A stretch of DNA of 45,372 nt from Gammaproteobacteria bacterium. Lineage in GTDB: Bacteria; Pseudomonadota; Gammaproteobacteria; DSM-16500. The notes under the pieces are model-generated. The model was given only the letters and a program-made list of their open reading frames with translations, was not told the DNA's origin and ran no database searches. Below are positions 9,056-20,380 of this stretch, piece after piece. The stretch's first letter is position 1, and every line of letters starts with the position of its first letter. Made by a program: the position numbers and the translations under genes. Location of the stretch: positions 1-45,372 of the forward strand of contig JARLJN010000154.1 of assembly GCA_031291255.1 (NCBI GenBank), read 5' to 3'.

Positions 9056-11092
9056 TTACTTAACTCTCATTCCAGGCTTTGCACCGTCTTCAGGTGTTAA
9101 TATCCATAAATCTTTTCCACCAGGTCCTGCAGCTAATACCATACCTTGTGATTCACCAAATCGCATTTTGCGCGGAGCAAGATTTGCAACCATCACAGTG
9201 TGTTTTCCTATGAGTTGTTCAGGTTGATAAGCAGATTTAATGCCTGCAAAGACTAGCCGTTTTTCATGACCCAAATCTAATTCTAAACGTAATAATTTTT
9301 CTGCACCTTCCACATGTTCAGCATGAATTATTTTTGCAATACGCAAATCTATTTTTGCAAAATCATCTATGGAAATCGTTTCTTTAATAGGTTCAAAATC
9401 AAATGGTGCTTCTACTTTTTCATTTGAGGTTGTGATGTCTAAATCATTTTGCACTGCAGCTTTCATCGTATCAATTTCCTTTTTATCTAAACGTTGTGAT
9501 AACGGTTGGAATTTTTTTATCGTGTGATTAAGTAATGGCGTATTAATATCTTGCCAAGTGAGTGGTGAGATTTGTAAAAAATCTTCGATATTTTCAGCTG
9601 TTTTTGGCAACACAGGTTTTAAATAAACGCTGAGTGCTCTAAATAAATTAATTCCCATGCTGCAGATATCTTGTACTTCAGATAAGCGTGCAGGATCTTT
9701 CGCAATCGTCCAAGGTTTTCTTTCATCTATATATTGATTTGCACGATCAGCAAGTGCCATGATTTGTCGTATGGCTTGACTGTAATCACGCGACGAAAAT
9801 TTTTCTGCAATGTTAGTGCCAGCATCGACAAATTCTTGATACAGTTTAGGTTCAGCAAGTGTCGCAGATAATTTTCCATCAAATAAATTATTGATAAAGC
9901 TAGCGCAACGACTCGCTATGTTGACATATTTACCGACTAAATCTGAATTAACACGTAGTGTGAAATCATCAAAATTAATATCTAAATCTTCAATGTGGTG
10001 GCTTAATTTAGCGGCAAAATAATAACGTAAATATTCTGGCGGTAAGTGATCTAAAAATGTTTTGGCTTTAATGAATGTCCCACGTGACTTCGACATTTTT
10101 TGTCCGTCTACAGTGAGAAAGCCATTTGCAAAAATAGCAGTGGGCGTACGAAAATCTGCGCCGCTTAATACAGCAGGCCAAAATAACGCATGAAAATAAA
10201 TAATATCTTTGCCTATGAAATGATAGAGTTCAGTTTTGCTGTCTTGATCCCAGTATTCTGCAAAATCTAATGCTTTGTTTTTTGCGCAAAGATTTTTAAA
10301 GCTAGCCATGTAACCCACAGGTGCATCTAACCAACAATAAAAATATTTTTGTGTTTCACCGGGAATAGTAAAACCAAAATACGGTGCATCACGTGATATA
10401 TCCCATTCTTGTAAACCTGATTTAAACCATTCATCAAGTTTGTTTGACACTTCTTCTTGTAAATGGCCTTTGCGTGTCCATTCATGTAATGTTTTTTCGT
10501 AATTTTGTAATTTAAAAAAGTAATGTTCGGATTCTTTTTCTATGGGTTTAGCACCTGATAAAGTGGAATAAGCATTTTTTAATTCGGTAGGTGCATAGGT
10601 TGCTCCGCAAACTTCACAGTTATCTCCGTATTGATCTTTCGCATTACATTTAGGGCAGTCACCTTTAATGAAACGATCAGGAAGAAACATATTTTTTTCA
10701 GGATCATAAGCTTGTTTAATGGTGCGTTTTGCAATGTTATTTTTTTTGAGATGACGTTGAAAAACGGTTTCAACTAATTCACGATTTTCTTCTGAATGTG
10801 TGGAGTAGTAATTATCGAAATCTATATAAAATCCTTTGAAGTCGGCTTGATGCTCTTTTTCTATAGTGTTGACTAATTCTTCAGGTGTGATGCCTAGCTT
10901 TTGCGCTTGTATCATAATCGGAGTGCCATGACTGTCACTGCCGCAAACAAAGGTGCATTGATGTCCCATCATTTTGTTAAAGCGCACCCAGATATCTGCT
11001 TGGATATAACCCACTAAATGGCCTAAATGTAAGGGACCGTTGGCATAAGGCAGGGCGCCTGTGACTAATATTTTCCGACTATTTTGGGTCAT
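9056..11092 (-). CDS. metG: Methionyl-tRNA synthetase
   Basis: A 678-aa class I synthetase that charges tRNA-Met. The HIGH-type motif is at residues 22-25 ([10 protein letters not shown]), the zinc knuckle at Cys146, 149, 159 and 162, and KMSKS at 332-336. A C-terminal tRNA-binding (EMAP/Trbp111-like) domain begins near residue 575 ([12 protein letters not shown]), as in the long dimeric E. coli form. The gene is divergent from mrp/apbC, an arrangement common in gammaproteobacteria. Confidence 0.97.
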   Translation of the reverse strand: MTQNSRKILVTGALPYANGPLHLGHLVGYIQADIWVRFNKMMGHQCTFVCGSDSHGTPIMIQAQKLGITPEELVNTIEKEHQADFKGFYIDFDNYYSTHSEENRELVETVFQRHLKKNNIAKRTIKQAYDPEKNMFLPDRFIKGDCPKCNAKDQYGDNCEVCGATYAPTELKNAYSTLSGAKPIEKESEHYFFKLQNYEKTLHEWTRKGHLQEEVSNKLDEWFKSGLQEWDISRDAPYFGFTIPGETQKYFYCWLDAPVGYMASFKNLCAKNKALDFAEYWDQDSKTELYHFIGKDIIYFHALFWPAVLSGADFRTPTAIFANGFLTVDGQKMSKSRGTFIKAKTFLDHLPPEYLRYYFAAKLSHHIEDLDINFDDFTLRVNSDLVGKYVNIASRCASFINNLFDGKLSATLAEPKLYQEFVDAGTNIAEKFSSRDYSQAIRQIMALADRANQYIDERKPWTIAKDPARLSEVQDICSMGINLFRALSVYLKPVLPKTAENIEDFLQISPLTWQDINTPLLNHTIKKFQPLSQRLDKKEIDTMKAAVQNDLDITTSNEKVEAPFDFEPIKETISIDDFAKIDLRIAKIIHAEHVEGAEKLLRLELDLGHEKRLVFAGIKSAYQPEQLIGKHTVMVANLAPRKMRFGESQGMVLAAGPGGKDLWILTPEDGAKPGMRVK

Positions 11093-11133
11093 GCGGTATC
11101 TTTCCTGTGTTTAATTATTATACTTTTGTGAGG

Positions 11134-11148
11134 GGTATATAATATACC
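11134..11148. promoter_or_regulatory. Perfect palindrome in metG-mrp divergent region
   Basis: GGTATATAATATACC is a perfect 15-nt palindrome containing a TATAAT-like box readable on both strands. It lies 42 nt upstream of metG and could be a shared promoter or operator. This is inferred from symmetry only. Confidence 0.4.
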
Positions 11149-11213
11149 AGTTTATTTGAAAATGGATAACAACACTTTTTTAGCGTGTTATACTTTGTGC
11201 CCAAATGGTTTTT

Positions 11214-11326
11214 GGCAGTACTGGGTTGCAACAGATAATTCCCAGGGTGGCGCGGAATGGAGGGCTCCCGCGCGCGCAGCTTGCGAGCACGTGGGATACC
11301 TGCAGCGACAGGACCCTGCTCTCAGT
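11214..11326 (+). ncRNA. Putative GC-rich structured leader RNA upstream of mrp
   Basis: A GC-rich island in AT-rich surroundings with nested complementarity: TACTGGG (11219-11225) with CTCAGTA (11320-11326), CAGGGT (11243-11248) with ACCCTG (11313-11318), an inner GCGCGG / CCGCGC pairing (11250-11255 / 11268-11273), and a hairpin CCTG-cagcga-CAGG (11299-11312). An alternative stem CTGGG / CCCAG (11221-11225 / 11241-11245) would compete. It sits 30 nt before the mrp start, so a cis-regulatory leader is the simplest idea. It matches no riboswitch I recognise. A 67-codon ORF across it has no family resemblance. Confidence 0.4.
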
Positions 11327-11355
11327 AAAGGTTGGCTTTGCAAAAAGAGTACTAT

Positions 11356-12444
11356 ATGAGTCATTTATCTAAACAAGACATAGAAAAAAAATTATCTGAA
11401 TATCAAGATCCCTATTTGCATAAGGATCTAATTCAGCTTAAGGCTATTAAAGATATCACTATTCAAGCGGATTTGGTGACTATTGATATTACCTTAGGCT
11501 ATCCCAATTTGGGTGTGCAAGATGAAATGATCGCTGCTTTAAAAAAATTATTAAACTCTATCACGAACACAGAAATAAAAATTAATATCACTCATAAAAT
11601 AACAGGTCATCTAGGCCAGCCTGGCATTAAATCTTTGCCTAACATAAAAAATGTATTGGCAGTTGCATCGGGTAAAGGTGGCGTTGGAAAGTCGACAACG
11701 GCTGTGAATCTTGCTTTGGCATTAGCAAAAGAAGGTGCGCGTGTAGGTATATTAGATGCCGATATTTATGGGCCCAGTCAGCCATTGATGTTGGGTGTGA
11801 TAGGCATGCCAGAGCGGCCCGCAGATAAAGTGTTACGCCCCATTGTAAGACACGGCATTCAATCTATGTCTATAGGGTATTTGATAGCTGAAAAATCGCC
11901 TATGGTATGGCGCGGCCCTATGGTGAGTACGGCGTTACAACAATTGCTAAACGATACGCAATGGGAAGATTTGGATTATTTAATTATTGATTTGCCGCCA
12001 GGCACGGGTGATATACAGTTGACCTTAGCTCAAAAAATTCCTGTGAGCGGGGCGCTGATTGTCACGACACCGCAAGATTTAGCTTTGTTGGATGCGCGTA
12101 GAGCGTGTGAAATGTTTAAGAAAGTGAATGTGCCTGTGTTGGGTATGATAGAAAATATGAGTGTACATGTATGTACTCAGTGCGGTCATGCAGAACATAT
12201 TTTTGGAGCAGGCGGCGGTGAGACATTAGCAAAAGAATATGGTTTAGAGTTGTTAGCTGCGTTGCCTTTGGATATAAAAATCCGTGAAGAAACGGATGGC
12301 GGTACGCCGACTGTAGTCAGTGATCCAGACAGTCAAAATGCAAGAATTTATCGTGAATTAGCGAGGTGTGTTGCTGCAAAACTTTCGTTGCAAACAACAG
12401 ATTACTCGCATAAATTCCCTAATATTGTTGTTAAAAATGATTAA
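11356..12444 (+). CDS. apbC: Mrp/ApbC iron-sulfur cluster carrier ATPase
   Basis: About 362 aa from ATG 11356 with AAGAG just upstream; a TTG at 11332 in frame is less likely. An N-terminal MIP18-like domain (about 1-85) precedes the P-loop domain with deviant Walker A ASGKGGVGKST (residues 104-114) and DADIYGPSQP. A CTQC pair (in VHVCTQCGHAEHIFG) is the metal- or cluster-binding site expected in Mrp/NBP35 proteins. It delivers Fe-S clusters to apo-proteins in the cytoplasm. The next gene, dcd, follows after 18 nt, as in many gammaproteobacteria. Confidence 0.95.
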   Translation: MSHLSKQDIEKKLSEYQDPYLHKDLIQLKAIKDITIQADLVTIDITLGYPNLGVQDEMIAALKKLLNSITNTEIKINITHKITGHLGQPGIKSLPNIKNVLAVASGKGGVGKSTTAVNLALALAKEGARVGILDADIYGPSQPLMLGVIGMPERPADKVLRPIVRHGIQSMSIGYLIAEKSPMVWRGPMVSTALQQLLNDTQWEDLDYLIIDLPPGTGDIQLTLAQKIPVSGALIVTTPQDLALLDARRACEMFKKVNVPVLGMIENMSVHVCTQCGHAEHIFGAGGGETLAKEYGLELLAALPLDIKIREETDGGTPTVVSDPDSQNARIYRELARCVAAKLSLQTTDYSHKFPNIVVKND

Positions 12445-12462
12445 ATAAAAAAGGAAACTCGT

Positions 12463-13029
12463 ATGTCGATTAAAGCTGATAAATGGATACGTAAAATGTC
12501 AACGGAGTTTGGCATGATAGAACCGTTTGAATCTAATCAGGTGCGTGAACATAACGGACAAAAAATTATTTCTCATGGCACATCCAGTTATGGATATGAT
12601 GTGCGTTGTGCAAATGAATTTAAAATATTTACAAATATTAATTCATCTATAGTGGATCCGAAAAATTTTACAGACAGTAATTTTGTTGATGTGGTGTCTG
12701 ATGTTTGTATTATTCCACCTAATTCATTCGCGCTCGCTCGCAGCGTAGAATATTTTCGTATTCCACGAAATGTGTTGGTCATTTGTTTAGGAAAATCAAC
12801 TTATGCACGTTGCGGAATTATTGTGAACGTCACACCATTAGAACCAGAATGGGAAGGTCATATCACTTTAGAATTTTCTAATACTACGCCTTTGCCTGCA
12901 AAGATATATGCAAATGAAGGTGTTGCGCAGATTTTATTTTTAGAGTCCGATGAGCAGTGTGATACATCTTACAAAGATCGTATGGGGAAATACCAGGGGC
13001 AAAGAGGTGTGACACTTCCTGTTGCCTAA
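12463..13029 (+). CDS. dcd: dCTP deaminase
   Basis: A 188-aa trimeric enzyme converting dCTP to dUTP for thymidylate synthesis. Family motifs are [13 protein letters not shown] near the N-terminus, [20 protein letters not shown] with the catalytic Glu region, and [11 protein letters not shown] at the C-terminus. AAGGAA lies 8 nt upstream of the start. It is probably co-transcribed with apbC. Full family length. Confidence 0.97.
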   Translation: MSIKADKWIRKMSTEFGMIEPFESNQVREHNGQKIISHGTSSYGYDVRCANEFKIFTNINSSIVDPKNFTDSNFVDVVSDVCIIPPNSFALARSVEYFRIPRNVLVICLGKSTYARCGIIVNVTPLEPEWEGHITLEFSNTTPLPAKIYANEGVAQILFLESDEQCDTSYKDRMGKYQGQRGVTLPVA

Positions 13030-13053
13030 ATAGCCGTGGCTAAGCGAAGCCCA

Positions 13054-13086
13054 TCCCTGGATTTTCGCAGCGCTCAATCCAGGCTA
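13054..13086. repeat. REP family A, copy 1
   Basis: CCTGGATTTTCGCAGCGCTC-AATCCAGG followed by CTAC. This belongs to the family with consensus CCCGGATTTTCGC...AATCCGGGCTACA found again at 25396, 27382, 27431, 27503 and 28124. Confidence 0.8.
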
Positions 13087-13554
13087 CGTGTTTGAGCGGT
13101 TCATAAGATAGGAATCATTTTCTTTATCCGATTCGCTTCTTTCTATAGTGGGTGACTTAGCAAGCTCGGGTGTAGATGATCTATTAAAAATACCCATGTG
13201 TGATGGTGAGACTATATGCGGACAACCAATGCTGCTGATAATACCTAATTTTCTGTGACCATTAACAAATGGTATGACTAATTTTTGCATCTCTCTGGAG
13301 ACTAAAATTACGTTTATATGAGCTAGGCTTGTATCTTTATTTTCCAGTAGATGTTTGATGATACTTGCATCTGGGTTATTCAAAAAAGCATCACTAAAGT
13401 GAATTGCACGACACACTTTTATTTTAGAGAGTGTGTCTAACTGTTCTTTTGTTGTATTTTCAGTTACTGAAAAGATTATTTTCATGTCTGAGCTAAAGCT
13501 AGGGCAAAACTTAAAATAGTTAGGTGCTTTAGGTTCGTTAGTTCTATTGTGCAT
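13084..13554 (-). CDS. Orphan protein, about 156 aa
   Basis: The start is set at ATG 13554, which has GAGGA 7 nt upstream; a GTG at 13572 in frame overlaps that ribosome site. There is no signal peptide, membrane segment or motif I recognise. The middle (about 50-120) looks alpha/beta; the tail is Ser/Asn-rich and polar. Its stop codon overlaps the last bases of a REP element. It stands alone between dcd and ihfB, so it is likely an accessory gene. No function is proposed. Confidence 0.55.
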   Translation of the reverse strand: MHNRTNEPKAPNYFKFCPSFSSDMKIIFSVTENTTKEQLDTLSKIKVCRAIHFSDAFLNNPDASIIKHLLENKDTSLAHINVILVSREMQKLVIPFVNGHRKLGIISSIGCPHIVSPSHMGIFNRSSTPELAKSPTIERSESDKENDSYLMNRSNT

Positions 13555-13655
13555 GGTTATATCCTCGATCACTAAGCGTGATCAAAATATTACCATTCTA
13601 ATATTAAGACAGCATTAACTGCACAATATTTTTTAAACAAAAGGGATGGGCATAA

Positions 13656-13679
13656 AAAAAGACGCCTAAGCGTCTTTTT
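13656..13679. terminator. Bidirectional intrinsic terminator
   Basis: AAAAAGACGC-CTAA-GCGTCTTTTT: a 5-bp GC stem flanked by A and T runs on both sides, 17 nt beyond the ihfB stop. It can terminate ihfB on the minus strand. Confidence 0.85.
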
Positions 13680-13695
13680 CTTTAAAATCAATCAG

Positions 13696-14028
13696 TTATT
13701 CGTCGTCTGCGTCACCCATGACATCATTTTGTAAAGGCGTTCCGCGGCTGGCATTCACATTTTCTCTTAATTCCTTGCCAGGTTTAAAATGGGCGGCATA
13801 TTTAGGCTGTGTGACCAGCTTTTCGCCTGTTTTAGGGTTGTGTGCTTTGCGAGGTGGTCTGTAGTGCAGGGAAAAGCTGCCAAAGCCACGAATTTCGATT
13901 CGTCCGCCATTGCTGAGCTTTTCACTTAATTGTTCGATTATGCTGTTGACGCTAAGAGCTACATCTTTCTCAGGTAAGTGAGAGAGTTCTTGGCTGATTT
14001 CGGCAATAAGTTGTGATTTAATAAGCAT
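13696..14028 (-). CDS. ihfB: Integration host factor beta subunit
   Basis: About 110 aa from ATG 14028 (MLIKSQLIAEISQ), matching the family N-terminus; an ATG at 14076 would add 16 residues. A GGAGG at about 14050-14055 is well placed for neither, so the start is uncertain. IHF-beta signatures are RIEIRGFGSFSLHYR, the minor-groove arm KAHNPKTGEK and AAHFKPGKELRENVN. About 18 extra acidic residues follow (ending GDADDE). IHF bends DNA in recombination, replication and sigma-54 transcription. It ends at a strong terminator. Confidence 0.9.
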   Translation of the reverse strand: MLIKSQLIAEISQELSHLPEKDVALSVNSIIEQLSEKLSNGGRIEIRGFGSFSLHYRPPRKAHNPKTGEKLVTQPKYAAHFKPGKELRENVNASRGTPLQNDVMGDADDE

Positions 14029-14219
14029 TTGTATTTCAGCAGTAATGCTGCCTCCGTAGTAAGAGTGGACAATCAACTGCTTGTATTAATTAATATATTA
14101 TATCTTCTCCTAAAAATCTAGCGTAAGTGGGGTTTATAGTGATTTAATATGGGTTTGGCTGTGTGTTGAAAGCGATTTTGACCATAGTGGAAGTATTTTA
14201 CTCAACTTTTAGGTGGATG

Positions 14220-15278
14220 ATGCGCGATTTACCGGTCTATATTTTAGCTTTATTACTTCTATTAGCGCCTACATTTGCTTCTGCCGTGAGGGTAAATTCG
14301 ATTTATAAGGCAGAAGTCCCTGTTGCTACGCAATCGGCCAAAGATAAGGCGCTGGCCATCCCTATAGGCTTAGAGCAGGTATTTATTAAAGTCAGTGGGA
14401 ATCAGCAAGTTTTAGAAAACAGCCCTAGCCTGCAGACTGCTTTAACGCATGCTGAAACCGTCGCCAAAGCATTTAATTACGCAACGACGGGGAATAACAC
14501 TAAGAATCCCTCTTATATCTTAACCATTCATTACGATCCTGATGTAGTGAATAAAATGTTAAGCGATGCAGGCGCCCCGGTTTGGAGCCAGAATCGTCCT
14601 TTACTTTTAGCCTGGATAGTCTCTGAAACGGCTAACAGCCCTCCAGATCTTGTTGATGGGTCTAGTGTGAGCGAAGTACAGACCTTACTGAAAAAAAGTG
14701 CTAGAACGCGTGGATTAGCGATTATATTGCCCTTGATGGATGTCACAGAATTAACTCAGGTCTCAGTTGATGATGTGGTGAAAAAGAAGGTGAAAAGTCT
14801 ACAGCAGGCAGCACTGCGTTATGCAAGCAATGGTTTGATACTCGGTCATATTGTGAAAAAAAATGCTGAGTATATTGGTGATTGGACGCTAGTGTTAGGG
14901 GATGACCTGCAAAGCTGGACAATTACGGGCAACTCATTAGCGGAAGTGATGACAGGCGCAACGAATAACATCGCTGACGTGCTTGCAACACGATATGCAG
15001 CTTCGGGTGCAAATGAAGTTCAGTCACAAATTACACTAAAAATACGAGATGTAAAACAACAAGCAGATTTATTGCGTCTCATGAAATATCTGCAGCATTT
15101 AACCTCGGTTGCTGAGGTGCAGATGACCAGTGTTGTTGGGGATGAAATAACCATAGACGTAAGTTTGCGTGGATCTAAAGATGCTTTCGTTCAAGCGACG
15201 GGTCTTGCAAAAAACTTAGTATCACTGCCTAGTACAAATGATGAAGATGATGTGCTTTTTTATAAATGGACTCCTTAA
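14220..15278 (+). CDS. DUF2066 family periplasmic protein
   Basis: DUF2066 proteins are usually found between purM and hda-linked permeases; their role is unknown. The likely start is one of the ATGs at 14217/14220, preceded by AGGTGG and giving a clean signal peptide (RDLPVYILALLLLLAPTFAS). An upstream GTG at 14163 would add 19 residues and give a 371-aa protein. The family pattern is visible from VNSIYKAEVPVATQS through IPIGLEQVFIKVSGN. It overlaps or abuts the permease gene downstream, and the DUF2066-PerM-hda order is conserved. Confidence 0.8.
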   Translation: MRDLPVYILALLLLLAPTFASAVRVNSIYKAEVPVATQSAKDKALAIPIGLEQVFIKVSGNQQVLENSPSLQTALTHAETVAKAFNYATTGNNTKNPSYILTIHYDPDVVNKMLSDAGAPVWSQNRPLLLAWIVSETANSPPDLVDGSSVSEVQTLLKKSARTRGLAIILPLMDVTELTQVSVDDVVKKKVKSLQQAALRYASNGLILGHIVKKNAEYIGDWTLVLGDDLQSWTITGNSLAEVMTGATNNIADVLATRYAASGANEVQSQITLKIRDVKQQADLLRLMKYLQHLTSVAEVQMTSVVGDEITIDVSLRGSKDAFVQATGLAKNLVSLPSTNDEDDVLFYKWTP

Positions 15279-15289
15279 AAGGTTTTAAG

Positions 15290-16342
15290 ATGAAAAAAAA
15301 TCAGATGCTCATTATTTTTAGTATTGTGTTTGTCGGGGCATTTATTTATTTGTTATCGCCCATACTCACACCGTTTGTCGTGGGTATTTTGCTCGCTTAT
15401 TTAACCAATCCATTAGTTAAAAAGCTGATGAAAATAGGGTTGTCACGCACAGTCAGTGTCAGCATTGTTTTTTTATTATTATTTATTTTTGTTGTATTAC
15501 TTCTTTTATTGTTGGTTCCTATCATTGAAAAGCAAATACAGATTTTAATGAGTATGATTCCTACGGTAGTAGAATGGCTGCAAAATACTATTATTCCTTG
15601 GGTAGAAGAAAACCTTGGTTTTAATGAAACATTAGTCAACGTTGCTAATTTAAAATCTGTTATAGCAGATAATTGGATAAAGGCAGGAAGTGCTGCTGAT
15701 TGGGTGGTAAAAACTGTTTTGCATTCGGGTTTTGCCATTTTGGAATGGGCGTTTAATTTAATTTTAATTCCTGTTGTGACTTTTTACTTACTTTGTGACT
15801 GGACGTCGTTCATGAAGGGTTTGCGAAATTTATTGCCTCGCAACATAGAACCCAAAGTTATGGAAATACTGTCAGAATGCGATGAAGTATTAAGTGCATT
15901 TTTTCGCGGCCAATTACTTGTCATGTTATCGTTAAGTGTAATGTATTCGGTAGGCCTTACGCTGATAGGTTTGCAAGTCGGCATTCTGATAGGCATCATT
16001 TCAGGCTTAGTGAGCATAGTGCCATATTTAGGATTTATTGTGGGCGTAATATCAGCGACTATTGCGGCTATCGTACAGTTTCAAAGTGTTACCTCAGTTA
16101 TATTAGTATGGTCTGTTTTTATCATTATACATGCCATTGAAAATATGTTTTTAACACCTAAGTTAGTAGGAAATAAAATAGGACTGCATCCTGTTGCTGT
16201 TATTTTTTCAATTTTAGCAGGAGGATGTTTGTTTGGCTTTTTTGGTGTGTTAGTCGCATTACCTGTAGCAGCTGTTATCATGGTATGTTTGCGTTATCTG
16301 CATCGCGAATATCGTAAAAGTGAGTTATATAAATCCGAATAA
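15290..16342 (+). CDS. AI-2E/PerM family membrane transporter
   Basis: About 350 aa from ATG 15290, which has AAAAGG 6-7 nt upstream; an ATG at 15266 lies inside the preceding gene. It has six to eight membrane helices in the AI-2E/PerM arrangement: N-terminal pair, a long periplasmic section (about 85-150), and the family signature near the end (PKLVGNKIGLHPVAVIFSI, FGFFGVLVALPVAAV). Substrate is unknown; some members export signals, others move ions. It overlaps upstream of hda and is probably in one operon with DUF2066 and hda. Confidence 0.88.
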   Translation: MKKNQMLIIFSIVFVGAFIYLLSPILTPFVVGILLAYLTNPLVKKLMKIGLSRTVSVSIVFLLLFIFVVLLLLLLVPIIEKQIQILMSMIPTVVEWLQNTIIPWVEENLGFNETLVNVANLKSVIADNWIKAGSAADWVVKTVLHSGFAILEWAFNLILIPVVTFYLLCDWTSFMKGLRNLLPRNIEPKVMEILSECDEVLSAFFRGQLLVMLSLSVMYSVGLTLIGLQVGILIGIISGLVSIVPYLGFIVGVISATIAAIVQFQSVTSVILVWSVFIIIHAIENMFLTPKLVGNKIGLHPVAVIFSILAGGCLFGFFGVLVALPVAAVIMVCLRYLHREYRKSELYKSE

Positions 16343-16355
16343 AAATAGGCTGCAA

Positions 16356-17048
16356 ATGATTAATCAGTTAACGCTGGGTGTGGGTTTAAAAGATGAAGCG
16401 ACGTTTGCTAATTACTACCCTGGTAAAAATGGCCCGCTTATTCAAGAGTTAAAAAAAGTCGCAGAGGGCAACGGCGAGCGTGTCATTTATTTTTGCGGCT
16501 CAGGCGGTCAGGGTTGCACGCATTTGCTGCAAGCTGTTTGCCATGAAGCTAATCGAAATAAATTAACGTCAGTGTATATTCCTTTAGGCAGTTTGATTGA
16601 CTATTCCCCTGCAATTTTTGAAGGGTTAGAATCACTCATGCTGGTCTGTGTGGATGATTTACATTTGATAGCAAACAGGCCTGCTTGGGAAGAAGCTTTT
16701 TTTCATGCTTACAACCGCATTCATGATGCAGGAGGCCGTTTAATTGTCACGGCTAACGTGATGCCTAAGTCATTGGGTGTTGCTATGCCTGACGTAGTGT
16801 CACGTTTGTCTTGGGGTATAGTTTATCAACTTCAAGCATTAACCGATAAAGAAAAGTTAGCCGTCTTAATGATGCGTGCAGAGCGCAGAGGTATGACCTT
16901 ATCAGAAGAAGTGGGCAAGTTTATTTTAAACCATTGTCCTCGACACATGTCTACACTTTTTGCTGCATTAGAAGCGTTAGACAAAGCTTCGCTTGCAGCG
17001 CAGCGCAAATTAACTATCCCCTTTGTGAAATCAATTTTAGAAATTTAG
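16356..17048 (+). CDS. hda: DnaA regulatory inactivator Hda
   Basis: About 230 aa from ATG 16356 (MINQLTLGVGLKDEATFANY). It is a DnaA-type AAA+ domain without DnaA's DNA-binding part. The P-loop region reads CGSGGQGCTHLLQA, which lacks the canonical GKS/T (Cys-Thr in place of Lys-Thr); the sensor region DDLHLIANRPAWEEAFFHAYN is conserved. The N-terminal QLTLGV element resembles the clamp-binding motif that lets Hda act with DnaN to trigger DnaA-ATP hydrolysis. The altered P-loop suggests weakened nucleotide binding. Eno follows after 18 nt. Confidence 0.85.
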   Translation: MINQLTLGVGLKDEATFANYYPGKNGPLIQELKKVAEGNGERVIYFCGSGGQGCTHLLQAVCHEANRNKLTSVYIPLGSLIDYSPAIFEGLESLMLVCVDDLHLIANRPAWEEAFFHAYNRIHDAGGRLIVTANVMPKSLGVAMPDVVSRLSWGIVYQLQALTDKEKLAVLMMRAERRGMTLSEEVGKFILNHCPRHMSTLFAALEALDKASLAAQRKLTIPFVKSILEI

Positions 17049-18655
<1,607 letters not shown>

Positions 18656-18682
18656 TAATGCAGCATTCATTATAGGTAACTC

Positions 18683-19438
18683 ATGAGAATATTACTCAGT
18701 AACGATGATGGCTTTCTTGCTCCAGGTTTAAGTATGTTAGCAAAAGTATTAAAAGAAATTGCTGAGATCACTGTAGTGGCGCCAGATCGTAATCGCAGCG
18801 GTGCAAGTAACTCTTTAACATTAGATAATCCATTGCGGGTGATGAAAGCAGAGAATGGATTTTTTGCGGTGAATGGTACGCCTACAGATTGTGTGCATTT
18901 GGCTGTAACAGGGTTGCTGAGTGAAATGCCTGATATGGTTGTGTCGGGTATTAATGAAGGTTCTAATTTAAGTGATGACGTTTTATATTCTGGTACGGTT
19001 GCTGCAGCCACTGAAGGACGTTTTTTAGGTCTTCCTGCTATTGCTGTTTCTTTAGCGGGTCCCAAATGTCAGCACTACGAGACAGCTGCTTATGTCGCTA
19101 AAGCATTAGTGCAGCGTTTACTAAAAGATCGTCCACCTGCTGATACCATATTGAATGTGAACGTACCTGATTTACCTATAGATCAGATTCGTGGTTTTCA
19201 AGTGACTCGCTTGGGTACGCGTCATGTTGCTGAGCCTACCATTAAATCAGAAGACCCACGTGGAAGAAAAATTTATTGGGTAGGAATGCCTGGTACAGAA
19301 CAGGATGCAGGTCCGGGCACGGATTTTCATGCTGTAAACGCAGGTTATGTTTCAATTACACCGTTACATGTGGATTTGACACACTATAAGGTATTTGATC
19401 AGTTAGCCGGATGGGTAGACATGTTGGAATTAGTTTAG
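18683..19438 (+). CDS. surE: 5'/3'-nucleotidase SurE
   Basis: A 251-aa metal-dependent phosphatase for nucleoside monophosphates and short polyphosphate. The N-terminus [16 protein letters not shown] carries the metal-binding Asp pair (8-9), followed by [26 protein letters not shown] and [25 protein letters not shown], all diagnostic. It sits between ftsB and nlpD; ispD, ispF and pcm, found here in many relatives, are absent. AGGTAACTC precedes the start. Confidence 0.97.
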   Translation: MRILLSNDDGFLAPGLSMLAKVLKEIAEITVVAPDRNRSGASNSLTLDNPLRVMKAENGFFAVNGTPTDCVHLAVTGLLSEMPDMVVSGINEGSNLSDDVLYSGTVAAATEGRFLGLPAIAVSLAGPKCQHYETAAYVAKALVQRLLKDRPPADTILNVNVPDLPIDQIRGFQVTRLGTRHVAEPTIKSEDPRGRKIYWVGMPGTEQDAGPGTDFHAVNAGYVSITPLHVDLTHYKVFDQLAGWVDMLELV

Positions 19439-19445
19439 TTTGCGT

Positions 19446-20192
19446 ATGAGGAACTTGCTGGCATTTGTTTTGTTATCCAGTCTTTTGTTTGCCTGTGCAG
19501 ATGCTAGACGTGTTCATGTGCCTGTTGTGAGTGCGGGCTATGAGAAGATTCCTAGGAGCGGTTTGCATCGCGTAGAAAAAGGCGACACCATTTATTCCAT
19601 AGCCTGGCGCTACGGTTTGGATTACCGTGTGCTCTCTAAACGTAATAATATAAATCCTCCCTACAAAGTAAAAGTAGGGGATTTAATTTATCTGCATGGC
19701 CCGTCGCGCCATGATCTTTTGTTGCATTCAATCGCTCAAGCTCGCAGTTCTTCCCCTGTTTATAAGATCGTTAAGCCTGTAGAGATGGCCCAAATGACAG
19801 ATTTTGAGCCTTACCAGGCTATCCATTACTGGCAGTGGCCGGCACGAGGAACTCTCATAGGCTATTTTTCCGAGGCGAATAAAGGCATTAACATTGGAGG
19901 AAAAATGGGCGATCCCATTTATTCAGCTGCCAAAGGTAAAATAGTGTATTCGGGATCGGGGCTGCGTAGTTATGGTAATTTAATCATCATAAAGCATAAT
20001 TCTGATTATTTAACAGCATATGCTCATGCAGGGAAAGTCTATGTAAAAGAAGGAGATTGGGTGAAAATGGGGCAACCCATTGCTGAAATGGGTAACTCTG
20101 GGGCAAGGCGGGTAATGTTACATTTTGAACTAAGGAAAGAGGGACAGCCGGTGAATCCTTTGGTTTATTTGAGCAAGCGGCGGTATAATTAA
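19446..20192 (+). CDS. nlpD: NlpD-like LysM/M23 lipoprotein, murein hydrolase activator
   Basis: About 248 aa from ATG 19446; a TTG at 19440 adds two residues. The N-terminus has a lipobox (SSLLFAC), so it is predicted to be lipidated. A LysM domain (HRVEKGDTIYSIAWRYGLD...KVGDLIYLHG) is followed by a LytM/M23 domain. The metal-binding HxxxD-type motif is degenerate (GINIGGKMGDP), while the last His (LHFELR) remains, as in NlpD/EnvC-type activators that switch on amidases such as AmiC at the division site rather than cutting murein. It precedes rpoS, the classical arrangement; rpoS promoters often lie within nlpD. Confidence 0.9.
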   Translation: MRNLLAFVLLSSLLFACADARRVHVPVVSAGYEKIPRSGLHRVEKGDTIYSIAWRYGLDYRVLSKRNNINPPYKVKVGDLIYLHGPSRHDLLLHSIAQARSSSPVYKIVKPVEMAQMTDFEPYQAIHYWQWPARGTLIGYFSEANKGINIGGKMGDPIYSAAKGKIVYSGSGLRSYGNLIIIKHNSDYLTAYAHAGKVYVKEGDWVKMGQPIAEMGNSGARRVMLHFELRKEGQPVNPLVYLSKRRYN

Positions 20193-20220
20193 GGTTAGGT
20201 CATATTCGATATTGCGTTTT

Positions 20221-20305
20221 TGTAGCCCGGACTAAGCGTAGCGAGTCCGGGAATGGATGAGGCAAGTCCCGCGGACACGGCGCAAGCGCCTTTGTCCACG
20301 CTACA
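20221..20305. repeat. REP family B pair (BIME-like), copy 2
   Basis: TGTAGCCCGGACTAAGCG...GAGTCCGGGA and GCGGACACGGCGCAAGCGC...GTCCACGCTACA form two hairpins with complementary outer TGTAGC / GCTACA ends. It lies in the nlpD-rpoS spacer and would be part of the rpoS leader if transcription starts in nlpD. Confidence 0.8.
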
Positions 20306-20380
20306 AACACAAGTAATTGAATGCTTACAGAGTAGGTTCTTGATTCCTTCTTTTTACAAGCTCGAAAAAGAGGTTCATCT

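Noticed and set aside
11156..11359. 67-codon ORF between metG and mrp
   Set aside because: It crosses a GC-rich region with strong base-pairing, has no family resemblance and overlaps the mrp start; leader structure explains it better.
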